NCBI GenBank assembly: GCA_032358165.1
Contig: JAALGY010000057.1
Span: 1-64,000, forward strand
DNA: 64,000 nt
Direction of reading: 5' to 3'
From: Diplosphaera chodatii
Taxonomy: Eukaryota > Chlorophyta > Trebouxiophyceae > Prasiolales > Stichococcaceae
The first letter of the stretch is position 1; each line of letters begins with the position of its first letter. The notes under the pieces are model-generated. The model saw only the letters and a program-made list of their open reading frames with translations, was not told where the DNA came from and made no database searches. The translations under genes and the position numbers were made by a program. Positions 33,968-50,979 of the stretch are shown piece after piece.

Positions 33968-36900
33968 ATGCGTCGCCTGCTGACTGGTCTCCCACCGGGG
34001 CTGCGCCAGCGGTGTCTGCAGAAGGTGCTGACGGCCGGTGCGCATCCAGCAAATGCGGCGGAGGGTGCGGCTGCGCTACAGCCGGTCACGGTTCCACCAA
34101 ACCTCAGCAACCTTCGGTGCTTCAGCGATGCTGCTGCACTGGTGAGATGCAAGTTGCGTGAGGCAAAACGATGTTGCCCATTACCAGCATGCATGCTGTG
34201 ACGGCGGCACACAGCTGGGTGCGCACATCCTGCATGTATGCGATTCCTGGTGCTCATGCGCAGGACGCTCCCAGCATGTCAGCGTCAGCCCCGGCAGCAG
34301 CAGGTGGCAGCCCTCAGCCAAAGCCCTACCAGCCGGCTGCCCCTGATGCAGCAGCGGAACCTCGTGCGCCTGAACACGCCGCCAGCAGCACCGACGCCGC
34401 TGCTGCAGCCCAGGATGGCATTGCAGCTCAAAGCGGCACCATTGGTGGTGTACCGCCACCCCAGCCTGCTGCTCGCAACCTCACACGTGAGGAGCTGCAG
34501 GAAATGAGCCAGGCGGCACACAGAGTGCAGCAGGAGATGAGCGACCTGCTCACGCAGCGGAAACCAGGTGCGCTAGCCGTGATGTTACACGTAGCTACAT
34601 ATGATGGAGACTGCGTGAACCTCATGCGCCTGGTGCATGTTTGGCAGTCAGGCTACACACAGAGTAGGGTTTGCCCTCACCGAAGCCCTCTACGCCTGCA
34701 GACGAGGCTTTGCAGCTGTTTGAGGAGCATGTGGCAAAGTGCCTTACGGCCAGCGCGGATGCGCAGTCGGCAGTACACTCAGACGAGCAGCGCGCGACCC
34801 GGCCCAAGTACGCAGCCTTCAAGATGGCCATGATGGCTCTCAAAGCAGCGAGGTGAGGACGCTCCGTTTTCTGGCTATGCCCTCATGGCTCGGGCTCTGT
34901 CAAGGTCAACAAGTGGTCAGCAGAACGAAGGCCATCCCAGGAAGGCGTCGCCAGCTGTTTGCTGTAGCTCCTGCCATTTTTCACACTGCAGGGTGGAGCG
35001 CCCAATGGCCCGTATCGCCCAGCACATCCGCCACATGTGGGCGTTCGGCCATGTGCCCAAGTCCGAGGTGTACGAGCCAGCGCTGGCGGCGGCCATGCCG
35101 ATGGACCGACGGCAGCCCACTTTGGCGTCAGAGGCACTCGCAGCCGGCCGACTGATGGCCGACATGCTGGTGCGCGCGGCTGCTTGTTATGCTGCTGCGT
35201 TCATGCGCGGTGTTCTCTGTGGTCGTGCATGGCATGCAATGCCATTCTCCCAAGGGCTTCAGCACCTTGTCAGGGTCTCCGTGATGCTGTAGGAGCGGGG
35301 CGTGCGGCCCAATGGGCAGTGCTTCTTCCTGGCGGTCATGGCCAACACGCAGGCGAAGGAGCTCACCATGGCTTGCTGGTGCGTGCAGCGTGTTGCGATG
35401 ATGCCCGGTACCAACGTGTACCATGCAACAACATGCATTCTCCATGGCCAGGCCACCTAGAGGCATGACCTGCATGTCTTGTTGCGCTGCTGATGTGAAC
35501 ACTTTGCAGTGTCGTTGCAGTGTCGTTCCGGACAGCTGCGTAGGACCGCTGCCCCCTCTCCCGTGCAGGCTGGTCAAGCAGCTGGACGAGGGCAGGGCAG
35601 ACCTTACCAACACTGATCCCGGCGCCCTGCGCAGCTGCCTCACAGGGTGGGAGCTTCAGATATCAGCCCTGCAGGGCTGCAACACACCAACGACCACAAG
35701 ATGACTGCATGATGACGTCCAAAACGTGACATTGTGTGCTCCAGCGCGGCAGCATGGTGCAGTTGTCTGTGACGTGGGGTGTGGGGTTAGGCCCACACCT
35801 GTTTCTGCTGCCGACCAGCTGAGTCTCAAGTTCCAAAAGTCTGCACCGCTGCCTGCAGTGTGGTGCTGTCGTGTGCGAGGGCGGGGCGCATGGACGATGC
35901 CGCGTACACGCTGCAGGTGGCCAACAAGCTGGGGCTGCGCATCAGTGCCGGGGCGCTGCAGGTATTCCTCAGCCCTCAGATGTTTGTGTGTCTGAGTGCA
36001 ACTTTTGAGTGGGAGGCACAGTCGCTGGCAAGGCTTGCAAGATAGAAAGATTTATTTCTGCAGGTCTGCACACACACCATACTGCCCTCTGCTACTACTG
36101 CCTTCATTCAAGCCTCGTGGACCCAGTCCTTGGATGTGATGCCCTGCAGGCAATCTTTCCGTTTGTGGCGGAGGCGCTGCGCTGCGACCTCCTGCGCGTC
36201 GCCCTCAACGGCATCTCGCAGCAAGTGGTCACGCTGGTGGGCGCTGCGCCTGCGAGTGCTGACTCGTATGGTCGCGTTCTTGCCTGCAGCTTGTATCAGC
36301 AGGTCGCACAGCCCATGCTGCTGCCCGCACAGGAGCTCAGACACGCCCACTCGAGGCCGAGCAAACGCAACATCCAATATCTGGCCCGCAGGCGCGGCAG
36401 ACCATGCCCATAAAAATGGACGAGGGCACGCTGCTGGCGGTGCTGAATGCGGCGGCGCACGAGGGCGATGCCGCGCTCGCCCGCATGGCCTGGAACCTGC
36501 TGGTGGGCACTCTGCTGAGCCCCTTGATCGCTGCAAATGGCGCAGCGTCAGTATGCGCCTGACACCGGGCGCTGCTGTGTGGCGCGTGGGACGCTAATGA
36601 TTTTAGTCATCAGTGCAATGGTGTCGTTGTCTCGCAGGAGCGGTCTCTGGTGCAGCCAACTCAGCGGCCGCTGACCGCCATGCCAGCGGCTGGCGCAGCT
36701 GATGCCGACTCAGCTGCAGCGCTGCCAGGCGGTGGAGCCGACCACAGCGCAGCGCCGTCGGCAGCGGCACCAGGCAGTAGCACAGCCTACCCAGGGTCTG
36801 TGCCCGACCAGGAGCAGCAGCAGCAGCAGCAGCTGCAGCGAGAGCAGGGTCTGGAGGCTGCGTCAGCGGCCAGCGACAGCGTCAGCGGCGCCACCCAGAG

Positions 36901-39533
36901 GCAGCTCCGCCTGGAGCCCGATCTGAAGCTGGACACGCCCTGCGTCGCGGCCTTCCAGTCCTTGATCCACGCCCTGGCAGCCGGTGACGACCTCAGGTGG
37001 GTCTTTCTGTGACACCAATGCACTCATTGCTTGATAGGGCCCTAGATACGACCGCTCTGCTGCAAAGACTGTAGGCCAGCGCTGGTGCCAGGTTTTCCTG
37101 TGTTTCTGATGACCGCCGCTCATCAGCTGGTCGTGACCTCTTGTGTCAGGGGCGCATATACCTTCGTTCGGCACCTGGCCAGGCAGCACGCTGATGTGCC
37201 CAGCGCCACCGCCTGGCACTCGCTGCCGTCCCTGGTGGATCAGATCGCGCTGTCGGTGGCGAAGATCGACGAGGCCTACTTCGTGCTCGAGGACATGCAC
37301 AACAAGGTGAGGAAAGCAAAGAGATTGAGGCATTGACGCTGGCAAGTGACGGGCAGGTGCCTAGTTCGCCCACATGTACGTCCCGCCACCAGTCCGGATG
37401 CTGCTGTAATGACAACCGTGCATCCCACCTGCAACTGTGCGCCGCCTACAGATGTGTGTGTCCGCATGCTGCAGGGCGAGGAGGTGACGACTGGGATGGT
37501 GAACATCATCATTGCGGCATGCTGCCAGGTCGGCGACCTCGCGCGGGCATTTGAGACATACGAGGTGTGCACGTCACGACTGCCTGTGTCTTCCTGCGCT
37601 GCTCTGGATGTCGTCGTTCGTTCCTGTGTGCATGGTGACCTTGCCCATCAGGCGAGGGTGAATGAGGTGCTCATGCATACGAGTCAACACGAGCCATGTC
37701 ACCTGATGTGCGTCAGGCAATGCCGTCGCTGGGCCTGGCCGCTGACGTGGACACCTACAACGCGCTGATGTGGGGCTGCTCCCACTACGGCCAGAACGCC
37801 AGCGTGCCCAAGGTTGGCTCCCGACCGCCGGCAGCCCGGCCTGTTGCACTGCTTCCAAGCCTCTTCATGACCTTCCTGTGGTTCCGCATGTGTGTAGAAG
37901 CAGAGATGCAACACATGCTGCCTGCACCCTCATGCCATCATAACCCGGCAGCAGGTCTACCGTGAACAGCGACGGTTTTCACAACCTTCTGTGCTTTTGC
38001 GCCAGCTTCTGGAGGAGCTGCAGGGCGCGGGGTTCGAGCCCAGCCCCAAGACGCACGAGCTGCGGGTGGACAGCGCCATCATTGCTGCCGACATCCCCGG
38101 CATGCTGGCCGCATTGCAGGTACACACCGTGCTGCTGTGGTCAGACCCAGTGCAACGACTTGACGCTGGCGCATGGGCCCTGGGTGGCAGCGCAATGCAC
38201 TGGCACGTCGGCTGTGAACGGCTTGTGACCAGACCAGACCAGTGGTGCAAGGCGGCCATGGCACCAGTAGTCTGGCCTGACAGAAAGCGCAAAGATGTTG
38301 CTCTCAACTGGGATGCTCGGGAAGCATGCCATACTGGGGACACCAGCAGCAGCAGTGCAGATGCCAGCAGCAAGAGCTTTGACAGGAAGTCGCTCCGCTA
38401 CTGTGCATCATGCGCACTCCACTGCACTCGTGGTGCCGCTGCACATGGCCTCCACGGTGTGGGCGTGCGCGACAGCAAGTGTGCGGGGACACTACAGGGC
38501 AGGGTCGGCCGAGGGGCATGTCCCCCTTGGCTCATCGGCGCACGCCTGTCGGACGTTCCACACATGATCAGGGCGCTGTACTCGGTGCACATCTCCGATG
38601 CCTGTGCTTCTCGGTGGTCGGCAGGCATGAGGGTGTCGCGCAGCTGTCGCATCATGAAGAGCCTGCATCCGTTGCTGCCGCTGCAGACCTGTCTGCACAG
38701 GTTTGCTGTGTGTCTTGTGGCGGCGGCTGACCAGGCAGGTCAGCAGCCTTCACAGCCCTGAACGGGCACCCTGACGCTCGGCGCCTGCAGTGCTCGGTTG
38801 AACCCTGCAGTGCTCGGTTGACCCCTGCATGCCCTGGCCGCAGGACCTGGTGGCGTCGGGGCAGCAGCCGGGCATCGCGCTGCTGGAGCGGTGCGTGATG
38901 CGGGCGGAGCGGTCGGCCGACGTCCCCGCGCTGCGCCTGCTGATGGGCCGCCTGGACCTGCTCAACTACAAGATCGTCGGCGCGGCCGCCAAGGTGCCCG
39001 ACCAAGCTTTCAGTGCATGGCGCTCTGGCAAATGTGTCCCCATGTAGGCTAAAATTCTCAGCAGCATGATGGTCACTCATGCATCCGGGTTGCTCACTCC
39101 CAGGGCAGGGGTTGAGTAAGAGCAACTACACCGTAACAATCGTGACACCCCCAACATTCCTGTGGAACCTGCAGCTGCGGCGGTGGGACGAGGAGGGCGG
39201 CATGCCGGTGCTGGTGGGCACCGAGCGCTTCGTCAGCCGCCCCATGTCCGGCGGCTACCGGCACCCCGACATCATCCGGTGCGCCTGTTTTGTGTGTACC
39301 TGCTGCTGCCACTGCAGGGATGCTGCGCTGGGACGTGCATGAAGCTGTCGCGCACGGTGTCAGGCTGCGGTCGGACAGCTCGGTTGTGCTGTGGCTGCAG
39401 GGAGCCGATGCAGCAGCAGCTCCAGGGGGATGAGCAGGGCGGCAGCCTGGAGCCCGACATTGCGCATGAGGACTGGGGGTCTGCGGGGCTGCAGCAGCCG
39501 CGGGCGGGCCCGGGTGCAGCGGCGCACATGTAG
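33968..39533 (+). CDS. Pentatricopeptide-repeat (PPR) protein, probably organellar
   Basis: About seventeen short exons. The first (33968-34141) starts MRRLLTGLPPGLRQRCLQKV, an Arg-rich, acid-free stretch typical of mitochondrial or plastid presequences. A low-complexity Ala/Pro/Gln segment follows (34.26-34.57 kb). Helical repeat exons are then seen: DEALQLFEEHVAKCLTASAD (34.70 kb), ERGVRPNGQCFFLAVMANTQ (35.29 kb), VVLSCARAGRMDDAAYTLQV (35.87 kb), VLNAAAHEGDAALARMAWNL (36.45 kb), VNIIIAACCQVGDLARAFET (37.5 kb), VDTYNALMWGCSHYG (37.76 kb) and LLEELQGAGFEPSPKTHELR (38.0 kb). The VDTYNALMWGC and IIIAACCQVGDLARAFETYE segments are good PPR helix A and B matches; the others are loose. A Gln-rich insert lies at 36.64-36.99 kb. 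The last exon ends at TAG 39533. PPR proteins bind organelle RNA; the target cannot be told from sequence. Confidence 0.75.
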
Positions 39534-40266
39534 ACGCCCTCACAAGGGCAGACATGGTGCTGCAGTGCTGCCATGCAGAGGGCTGCCGCGGCGTGTATCT
39601 GCTACCATTTCTCGGATGACTTGCAGCGCAGATCCCAGCACGCGCCTGGTCACATGATCATCGCATGGATTGAATTGTGGCATTGCCTGTCTTTAAAGGC
39701 CTGTGCTGGGCAACCTTGCTCCATTCCATGATCAGCATAGCAGGTCAGTAACACCATATGCCAGGTCACCAGGGGCTAATGTACCGTGACGCAGCAAAGG
39801 GCATGGTGCAGACCAGTCGTCCACGAACTCGTGATCGGAGGATATTTTTGGAGCACCCACCGCTCTTGTCATCTTTGTTCCTGTGATCAACGGCCGACAC
39901 CCCACGCTGAACGTCACCTAACGCTTCCTCTGTAAGCCCTTGTCAGGGCAACCGCTGCTGATACAATCACCGATACAGCGGCACCCCATCTCGGCGTGGT
40001 TTGCCGGCAGATTCTGAAGCCTCGTACGCGGCGACCTTGAGGTGGGAGCAAGCCTAAAGTTCAGCCTGTTATCAGATCACAAGCGCGCTGAGTTGCTGCC
40101 GCCAAGGAGCTGCTGGCTGTTGCTGTCTAGTCTGCGCAGAGCACAGCTGGCACCGGAACCTTTTCTGTCATCACAACACCGCCAGCCCCGGCCCTTCCTG
40201 CCACAGTGAGCCTGGTAGACTAGACGATGCACGCTTGAAAGATTCACTCATCATGCGCAGGGCAGC
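39534..40266. promoter_or_regulatory. Region between PPR gene and multicopper oxidase gene
   Basis: 733 bases with no conserved coding segment on either strand. It should contain the PPR 3' untranslated region and the promoter and leader of the multicopper oxidase. No known copper- or iron-response element was confidently recognised. Confidence 0.35.
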
Positions 40267-43200
40267 ATGGGAGTCCTTATCCACCGCTGGCCAAGGACTC
40301 GGATCGCGCGTGTCGCCTCGGCGGGCCTTGTGCTCGCCTGGGCCCTGGCATCGCTCACGCCTGCTGATGCCACAAGCCGTCGCGAGCTGCTCCAGAGGTC
40401 CAAGGGCACAGGTGAGAAGTGCTGCCCTCTGCCAGCGCCCAAAGGTTGTGGTTTGCTGGCGGATTTGCAGCCTGGCAGCGTCCTCGTATGCAGAAGGTTC
40501 GCGGTCCAATCGCGTACGTCAGGCCTCCAACCTGCGTTACAAGCGGATTGACATCCACATGTGCGTCGTCGTACTGCCACTTGGGCAGCGAACGCATGCA
40601 TGCGGCGATCGTGTTCGTTGGTGTGTCTGGGTGGTGCTCTTGAAGTCGACCTCGTTATGTCTTCAGACGGCTTCACGTTGCACTGGCTGCCAATCCATAT
40701 GCAAAAGCTTGTAGACACCGCACGCTGCTTAGAGCTTGTTTTGGGCATGTTGCTGGGGTGCACGTGCTGAATGTCAGGACAGTCGTCCGAGCGTCGTCCA
40801 AGCTTGGAACGTCTTTCACACCTTTACAGGCTGCAAAATCCTGTCACACTGACTACATCTCACTGGGTGCCGTGTACTCCCCTGACGGCGTTGCTAGCCG
40901 TGAGGCAGAAAGGAACACAGCCCGGTACCGCCGCAGCCGGTGATCCCGCGCATCGCACACTGTGCAGCATCATGTCAGGCTGCAGGTCCCAGCCTTGTGA
41001 CGGAACAGTTGTGCAACCTGACACCCTGCTGGGCCGCAGGCAGGGGCGGCCGGCCGCTCACGCCCACCAAGCCCAGCACCAAGCGCTATGATTGGACGGT
41101 GCACTACACCAAGGCGGCACCCGACTGCTTCGAGCGGAACGTGGTCTACGTCAACGATGAGTTCCAGCCCACGATCCGCGTCAGGCGCGGCCAGATCCTC
41201 GAGGCGAGTGCATGTCCCCAACCACCATGCCTGGCGCATCTGGTGGAACATATGCGCTCATCAGCAGAAGCAGTCTGAGCAGAGTGCACGTGCAACTGAA
41301 CACACATGCCGTGCTCGTAGGTGCGCATCAAGAACGACCTGCCGCCGGACTACCCGTCGCCCACCAACGGCGGCATCTCCATCCACTGGCACGGCCTGTC
41401 ACAGCGCGGGCAGCCCTGGCAGGTGCTCTCTCGCGCCTCCAGGTGCTGCCTGCAAGGGCCCAGCGGCTGAGGAGCTCGAGCTTTCTGACGTGACCTGCTG
41501 TTTGCTGCAGGATGGCGTGGCATATGTGCACCAGTGCCCCATCATGCCGGGCGACGAGTTCACCTACCGCTTCCCCATCACCGACTCACCTGGAACATGT
41601 GGGTCTGCTGCCAAGCAGTCGGACGGCTGCGTCTCAGGACTTCACGCACTGCTGTGGACGACGCAGCATGCGTTTGCCATTCATTTATACTGTCCAGCAA
41701 CACTCTTGTGAAGGTCCAGTCGACATGACTACTCTGTGAGGTCCTGCGCAGACTGGTGGCACGACCATGCCAGCGGCATCCACGCGGACGGCCTGTCCGG
41801 CTTCCTCATCATCGACCCCGAGGAGGGCGTGGCGGTGCGTGTCACACCCATGTCTCCGCGGTGCTCACACGCAAGCCCTGATGGAGCGCAGCGGACATGA
41901 CCCCGAGCACTTCAGGGCCAATCTTCAAGAAGTGCAGTCACCTGGCAACATGCTCATGCTGCGTAGTAGGCTGCAGTGGCCTAGCAACAGCAAACGAGGA
42001 CTCTACCATCCTGTCCCTGCAGCGTCTGGACGAGTACGACGAGGAGCGCACAGTGTTCATCCACGACTGGTTCCACACCCAGGGCGACGTCCTCGCCATG
42101 AGCCTCAACAGGTGGGCACATAATTACAACGTACCCCGTCACTGTGCTGGCGCATGCCAGTACTTGCTTGCCTCGGCAGCGTGAGCGTCAGCAGCCGGGG
42201 CACAGCCGCAGAGGCCTCCCCTTGGCATGGCGAGAGGAAGCTGGATGCTAAAGCTGCCTGCCTGTGAACGCAGGCCGCTGGACCCTGCGCAGCAGAGCAG
42301 GCTCAACGGCGGCTGGAACTGGGTCAACGTCCCGCAGTCGATCCTCATCAACCAGAAGGCCAGCTTCTACGACTGTCCCCTGAGGTGCACAAAAGTGCAA
42401 CAGTCCCAGTGACGGCCGTCACAACCTTTAATGTCCCCTGGAGCGGGGCACTGCCGCATGGCATCTTTGTAGCCTGCAGCATGCAGCGCTCACTGATGTT
42501 ATCCGTCTGCTGTGCAGCCCGCCGGCAGCGACACCAGCCAATGTCCAATGCGCCGTGAATCGGTACACCGTTCCCTATGGCATCATCGGCCAGCCGATGG
42601 CCTCTGCGGCAAACCCAGGTGACTCCAGCTGCGCAGCTGACGACCTTGCATGGCAGATTGTGATCCGCCATATGCTGTGCAACATGCCAGTGATCTGTAC
42701 GACGTGCAGTGGGCCGTACTTGAAGATGTGCAGCACCATCTACCTGGCAGCCTGGCTGATGCTGTACTACGCTGCAGCACGCCAACCAAGGGTGTCATCG
42801 TGCGCGCAGGCTGCTCGCATGCGTCGCTGACCGTGGAGCAGGGCAAGACGTACCTCATCCGCGTCGTCAACGCCGGCACCCTCGCCATGGAGTCGCTGTG
42901 CTTCTCGGTGCGAACGGACACATGCGCTGATGGGCACCCCCCCCCTCTGGCCGTAATCTTCGTGCCGCATGCAACAGGCCGTGCCTGCCGCGCAGTGAGG
43001 CGCAGCCCCGGCAACTTCCGCAGCTGCGCCCCTGTCGTGTGTACATGAGAGCCGGGGAGCTGCCGAGTGCTGCGGGGCGGGCACACCGTGTTCACTGCTG
43101 CTCAACATTCCTGCACGTGCACCCTGCAGGGCCATAAGCTGACGATCGTGGCCGCCGACGAGACGCCTGTCGAGCCTCTGGAGGTGGACTGTGTGGACGT

Positions 43201-46200
43201 CAACCTCGGCCAGAGGTGCGAAGGAATGGGCAAACTGCGGTCAGAAAGCAACCACTGACTGCAGAAAGCAACCAAAATCTTCCTGCACGTGAGGGCAGGC
43301 CGGGGCTCTGCTGCCGCAGGTTGAAACCCCAGCAGATGTATCACGTCTGTGTTGTTTGCGCACCCCTGCTCCACTGTGCTCCTCCACACCCGCAGATACG
43401 ACCTGCTGCTGAAGGCCGACCAGCCGGTGGGCCTGTACTGGATGCGCTCGGCGTCGCAGGTGTGTGTAGCATACGCTGCAGGGTGGCTGTAGAATCAAGC
43501 ACCATGCACACAGGCGCAAGGCGCTGCTCAGCACAGAATGTCGATGAAGAAGCTGATCAGCGAGCATCGGAAGGGCTGGCGGTGGCAAGTCTGGCAGCTG
43601 CGCCAGGGTCCAAGGCCTCAAGCACGCCACATGTGGAGATACGACTGTACAGTCGTGTCTCGTCTCGTCAAGGTCCCTGCTGAGGGCCTCGTGTCACCAT
43701 GTGCAGTATCGCGTCGGCAGCCCGGACGGCTACGGCGTGCTGCAGTATGTGGGCGCCCCCAACGCCACGCTGCCGGGGGGAACGCCGCCGCAGCCGGGCT
43801 CCACTGCGCCCTTCGCCATCAACACCATCAACAACGTGAGCGTGGGGCACCTCTGCATGTAACGTTCTGCACATGTCTGCTGGTCCATGCGCCATGCTCG
43901 CTCTGCTCTTGTGCGGATGCTGCCTGGCTGTGCACAGCGCAAAGCGTATGGCTGTCAGGTTCATTCATCACTGAGATGGTCGCAGCTGGTGGAAGTGCAG
44001 CACCTGACGCTTTGATATTGCGGATATTCAGATCAAGACACGTGCAGCGCTGCTGAACGAGACCACCGCCAAGAACATCAGCTACCAGTGGCCTGGTAAC
44101 CAGACCACTCTGCAGGTGCCCTCCCCCACGCGGGCCTTCAAGATCGACATCTCCCAGCCGCTGCTGAACGCGGTGCGTGCGCCCGGCTGCTCCCTGCTGC
44201 TGCATGATGTGCTCTCCTCCTGCCGCCGGCCTGCTGGAATAGGCAAACGATGTGAGACGTTGCGGCCCTGTTAAGCGAGGCTGGAAGTTCGTTGTGACCA
44301 CCACAGACTGGACAGCTGCGGTGGGGCCTGAACAACATCGCGCACGCGGACACGCCTACCTGCTCAGCTCTCCTGGAGGTAGCTTCGTCTCCCTCACCCT
44401 GATGTATGCACCGGCTTCCACCACAGCAGCCATGATGCTAGCATGTCCGCAGCTTGGCCCCACATGATAGCAAAGTGATGATTTCGTAATTGTCTGTTCC
44501 GCAATCCTAGGATTCCTGCCATGCAGGACGTGTATGACAACGAGAATTACATTCAGCAGAACCTGGCCAACGCCAATGGCATCGGCAACGGCGCTCTGGG
44601 ACGGCAAAACTCAAACCTCAGGACCGGAGGTGCCTACCTGCATGTCGCCCTGCGCTCAGCCTCAGCTGCACGGCTCGCTGGGCTAGGGGTGTGCTGCGCA
44701 GCTACGCTGCCTGTCTGTCAAGCTGGCACCAGCAGCTGGTCCTGCCTGCAGGTCAGAATGTATATTTGGACAGCGCCTTCCCTCTGACGCCAATGGCAGG
44801 ACGCCACCTGGTAGAGGCTACTGTCGGTAAGCATCCCTTTCCCAACCTGTGTTGCACACTCACTGCAAGGCCCTGCGCCCTGATGTGGCTGTGGTGCGAA
44901 AGGTCAGGCAGCCAAATGCGCAACAGTTGGCACACCGTCATCAGAAGTAACGTCCGCCACACTCTGTGCGCAGGCGAGGTGATCGATGTGGTGATCCAGA
45001 ACAATCAGGCCTCGGACTTCAATGGCGGCGGCGGCCTCCCGTGAGCAAGTTCGGCGCTGTGCATGTTATTCCTGCCTTTCGTACCGACCCTCGGCGGGAG
45101 AACTAAGAAGATTGGCAGACGCCTCAACCCCTGTGCTTGTTACTTCATTTCAACAACGACTGCCGTGTTGTGCAGGCCCCGCAATGCATCTGAGCAGCAT
45201 CCTTTCCATCTGCACGGTCAGGTGACACCTGACATGTGGCGCACATGCCTCCAGCTCTGTGCGCCGTTGAAACAGCCTGCCATCTATGATACCTGGCGAG
45301 GCAAAACATACACACCAACCGGCAAGTTGGGCAGTCAGCGGCAGGTGCTGATGTCTGGTGGCTGCCTGCCCATCGCAGAAGTTTTGGCTGCTTGGCACGG
45401 GCATTGGCAAGTTCAATGAGACTGACAAGAGCCAGCTCAACACCGTCAACCCTGTGGCAAGGGACACAGCCACCGTGCCGCCCTACGGCTGGGTCGCCTT
45501 CCGATTCCTGGTAAGTCCTGCCTCACTGGGTCTGACCTGAGCTAGGTCCGACATATCTGATTGATGCTGATGTGCCGCGTGCGCCGATGCCAGCTGATCA
45601 GTGCACTGTATGTGTGGCCTCCAAAACACTAGGCCTGGAACTGTCAGCACACCACGTCCTTGACAGCTGGGGTGCTCATCCGGCGTGCAATCCGCACTTG
45701 TGCAGCAGTTCAGGCATGCTCGTTTCATTACTCTGGACATCCATCAGCTGCCCCACTGCACTGCACATGCAGGCTGACAATCCGGGGCTCTGGCTGCTGC
45801 ACTGCCACGTCTTCTGGTGCGCAATGCGCTTGCTACAACCTGAGCTTCTGCTGGGATGCATCCAAATGTCATTGCAGCCATGCGGTTTTTTTTAACAACA
45901 GCCGCACTGCAACGCGTAGGCACCAGTTCATGGGACAGACCATCGTGTTTGCTGTCGACTTAGATAAGGTGCGCTAGAAAAGGGTTTAGGGTTTAGCGCT
46001 GGTGTCAGTTTGGAGGAATGCATTGTCAGGCATTTATGTGCATGTTCAGCCACGATTGCGGGCACAGTAGCTGGCAGATCGTTTACCACTACCCTGGATG
46101 TCCCAAATTTGCAGGTCAGACCCCCGCCACATAACCTGCCAAAGTGCCAACGCACCTGCCCAGCCCAGGTGACAACAAACACCAGTCAGTTGTCACCGCC

Positions 46201-46401
46201 CTGCCTGATGTGTCTATCTCAAGAGTGTCTACAGTTGCTCACTCCGCATTGTGTTGCATTACTGTAAGCCACCCCGGTGCATTGACCACATGATGGTGCC
46301 CTGCCAATGTACTGCAGTTTGCGCCTTGGCGGCCAGACTATGTGCAGAAGCAATTTGGCAGGACAACATACGAGATTCCCTTCAACCAGATTGGCGCTTG
46401 A
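40267..46401 (+). CDS. Secreted multicopper oxidase (laccase/ascorbate-oxidase type)
   Basis: Oxidises a substrate (phenol, metal ion or ascorbate; not decidable here) and reduces O2 to water. About twenty-two exons. The ATG at 40267 opens a signal peptide (basic start, ASAGLVLAWALASL core). Exon 2 (41040-41200) reads RYDWTVHYTKAAPD, as in cupredoxin domain 1. Copper motifs in order are IHWHGL (41.37 kb), PGTYWWHDHASGIHADGLSG (split by an intron at 41.6/41.75 kb), HPFHLHG (45.2 kb) and HCHVFWHQFMGQ (45.8/45.93 kb). All ten histidines and the cysteine are present. The position after the last Gly, the type 1 axial residue, is Gln instead of Met, Leu or Phe. Middle exons (FIHDWFHTQGDVLAMSLN, YTVPYGIIGQPMASA, KTYLIRVVNAGTLAMESLCF) form domain 2. 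The last exon (46318-46401) ends FNQIGA-TGA. Intron 2 begins with GC rather than GT. Extracellular or periplasmic location is likely. Confidence 0.92.
45982..45996 (+). other. Short TTTAGGG-type telomere-like motif (telobox) in an intron
   Basis: GGGTTTAGGGTTTAG, about two units of the plant-type telomere repeat, just inside the last intron of the multicopper oxidase. It may be a chance telobox; it also agrees with a green-lineage telomere type. Confidence 0.5.
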
Positions 46402-47132
46402 GCAATACAAAGAGCATGCCAGTGCTGAAGCCGGCAGCAGCTCATGATCAGTTCACCAGAAGTATACATGATCAGGCATGATTACGGTACTCTGCATCAA
46501 TTGCGATTTGCAACATTTCGAGCTGCATGACGAACGCTGGCATCGAGATCAACTGCTGCTGTCTGGTGGTTTGGTTCAGCTGTGATGTGCAGCCTTACAT
46601 AGAGCCGCATGATGCTCTGTGCTGAGACTTGCAATATGATGGCTGACTGCACCCCTGACCAATGGAAGCCTCATATATATATAGCACACATATTACAAGC
46701 TCACGGTGTTGCAAACCCCACACCATGCGCAAACCGCGTGAAGTGGCCTGACAACATGTCACCATGCAATACACTGCTGCACTGCTGTCACAGACTGTCC
46801 CCGAGTTGCGTCACTGCCCCAAGACCACAACAGCTCTCGTTGACTCTGATGCTGCTCACCATCGCACCCTCCTGCCTGCCAATGCCCGACTCGATGACCA
46901 CTCGGAATGGAGCTACCAATGCACACCTCGGCCAGACCATCTGCAGCAGGCTGCTGCTAGGCTGCTGTACAACCCAGCGCCTCAGTCGAAGCCCCTGTGA
47001 ATGTGTGCCCTGCACACAGCGGGGAAGGTGTACAGTGGTAAGTCGGGCTGGAGTGGTACAGGTGTGCAATTGCTCAGTGTTAGTGATCTGCGCTGATGAT
47101 CGTAATGTCAGGCCGGCTGCTGGTAACACTGA
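46402..47132. other. Convergent 3' region between multicopper oxidase and GDH
   Basis: 731 bases between two stop codons of converging genes, expected to be the two 3' untranslated regions. No coding segment or RNA gene was recognised. A TATATATA run lies near 46674-46682. Confidence 0.4.
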
Positions 47133-50979
<3,847 letters not shown>

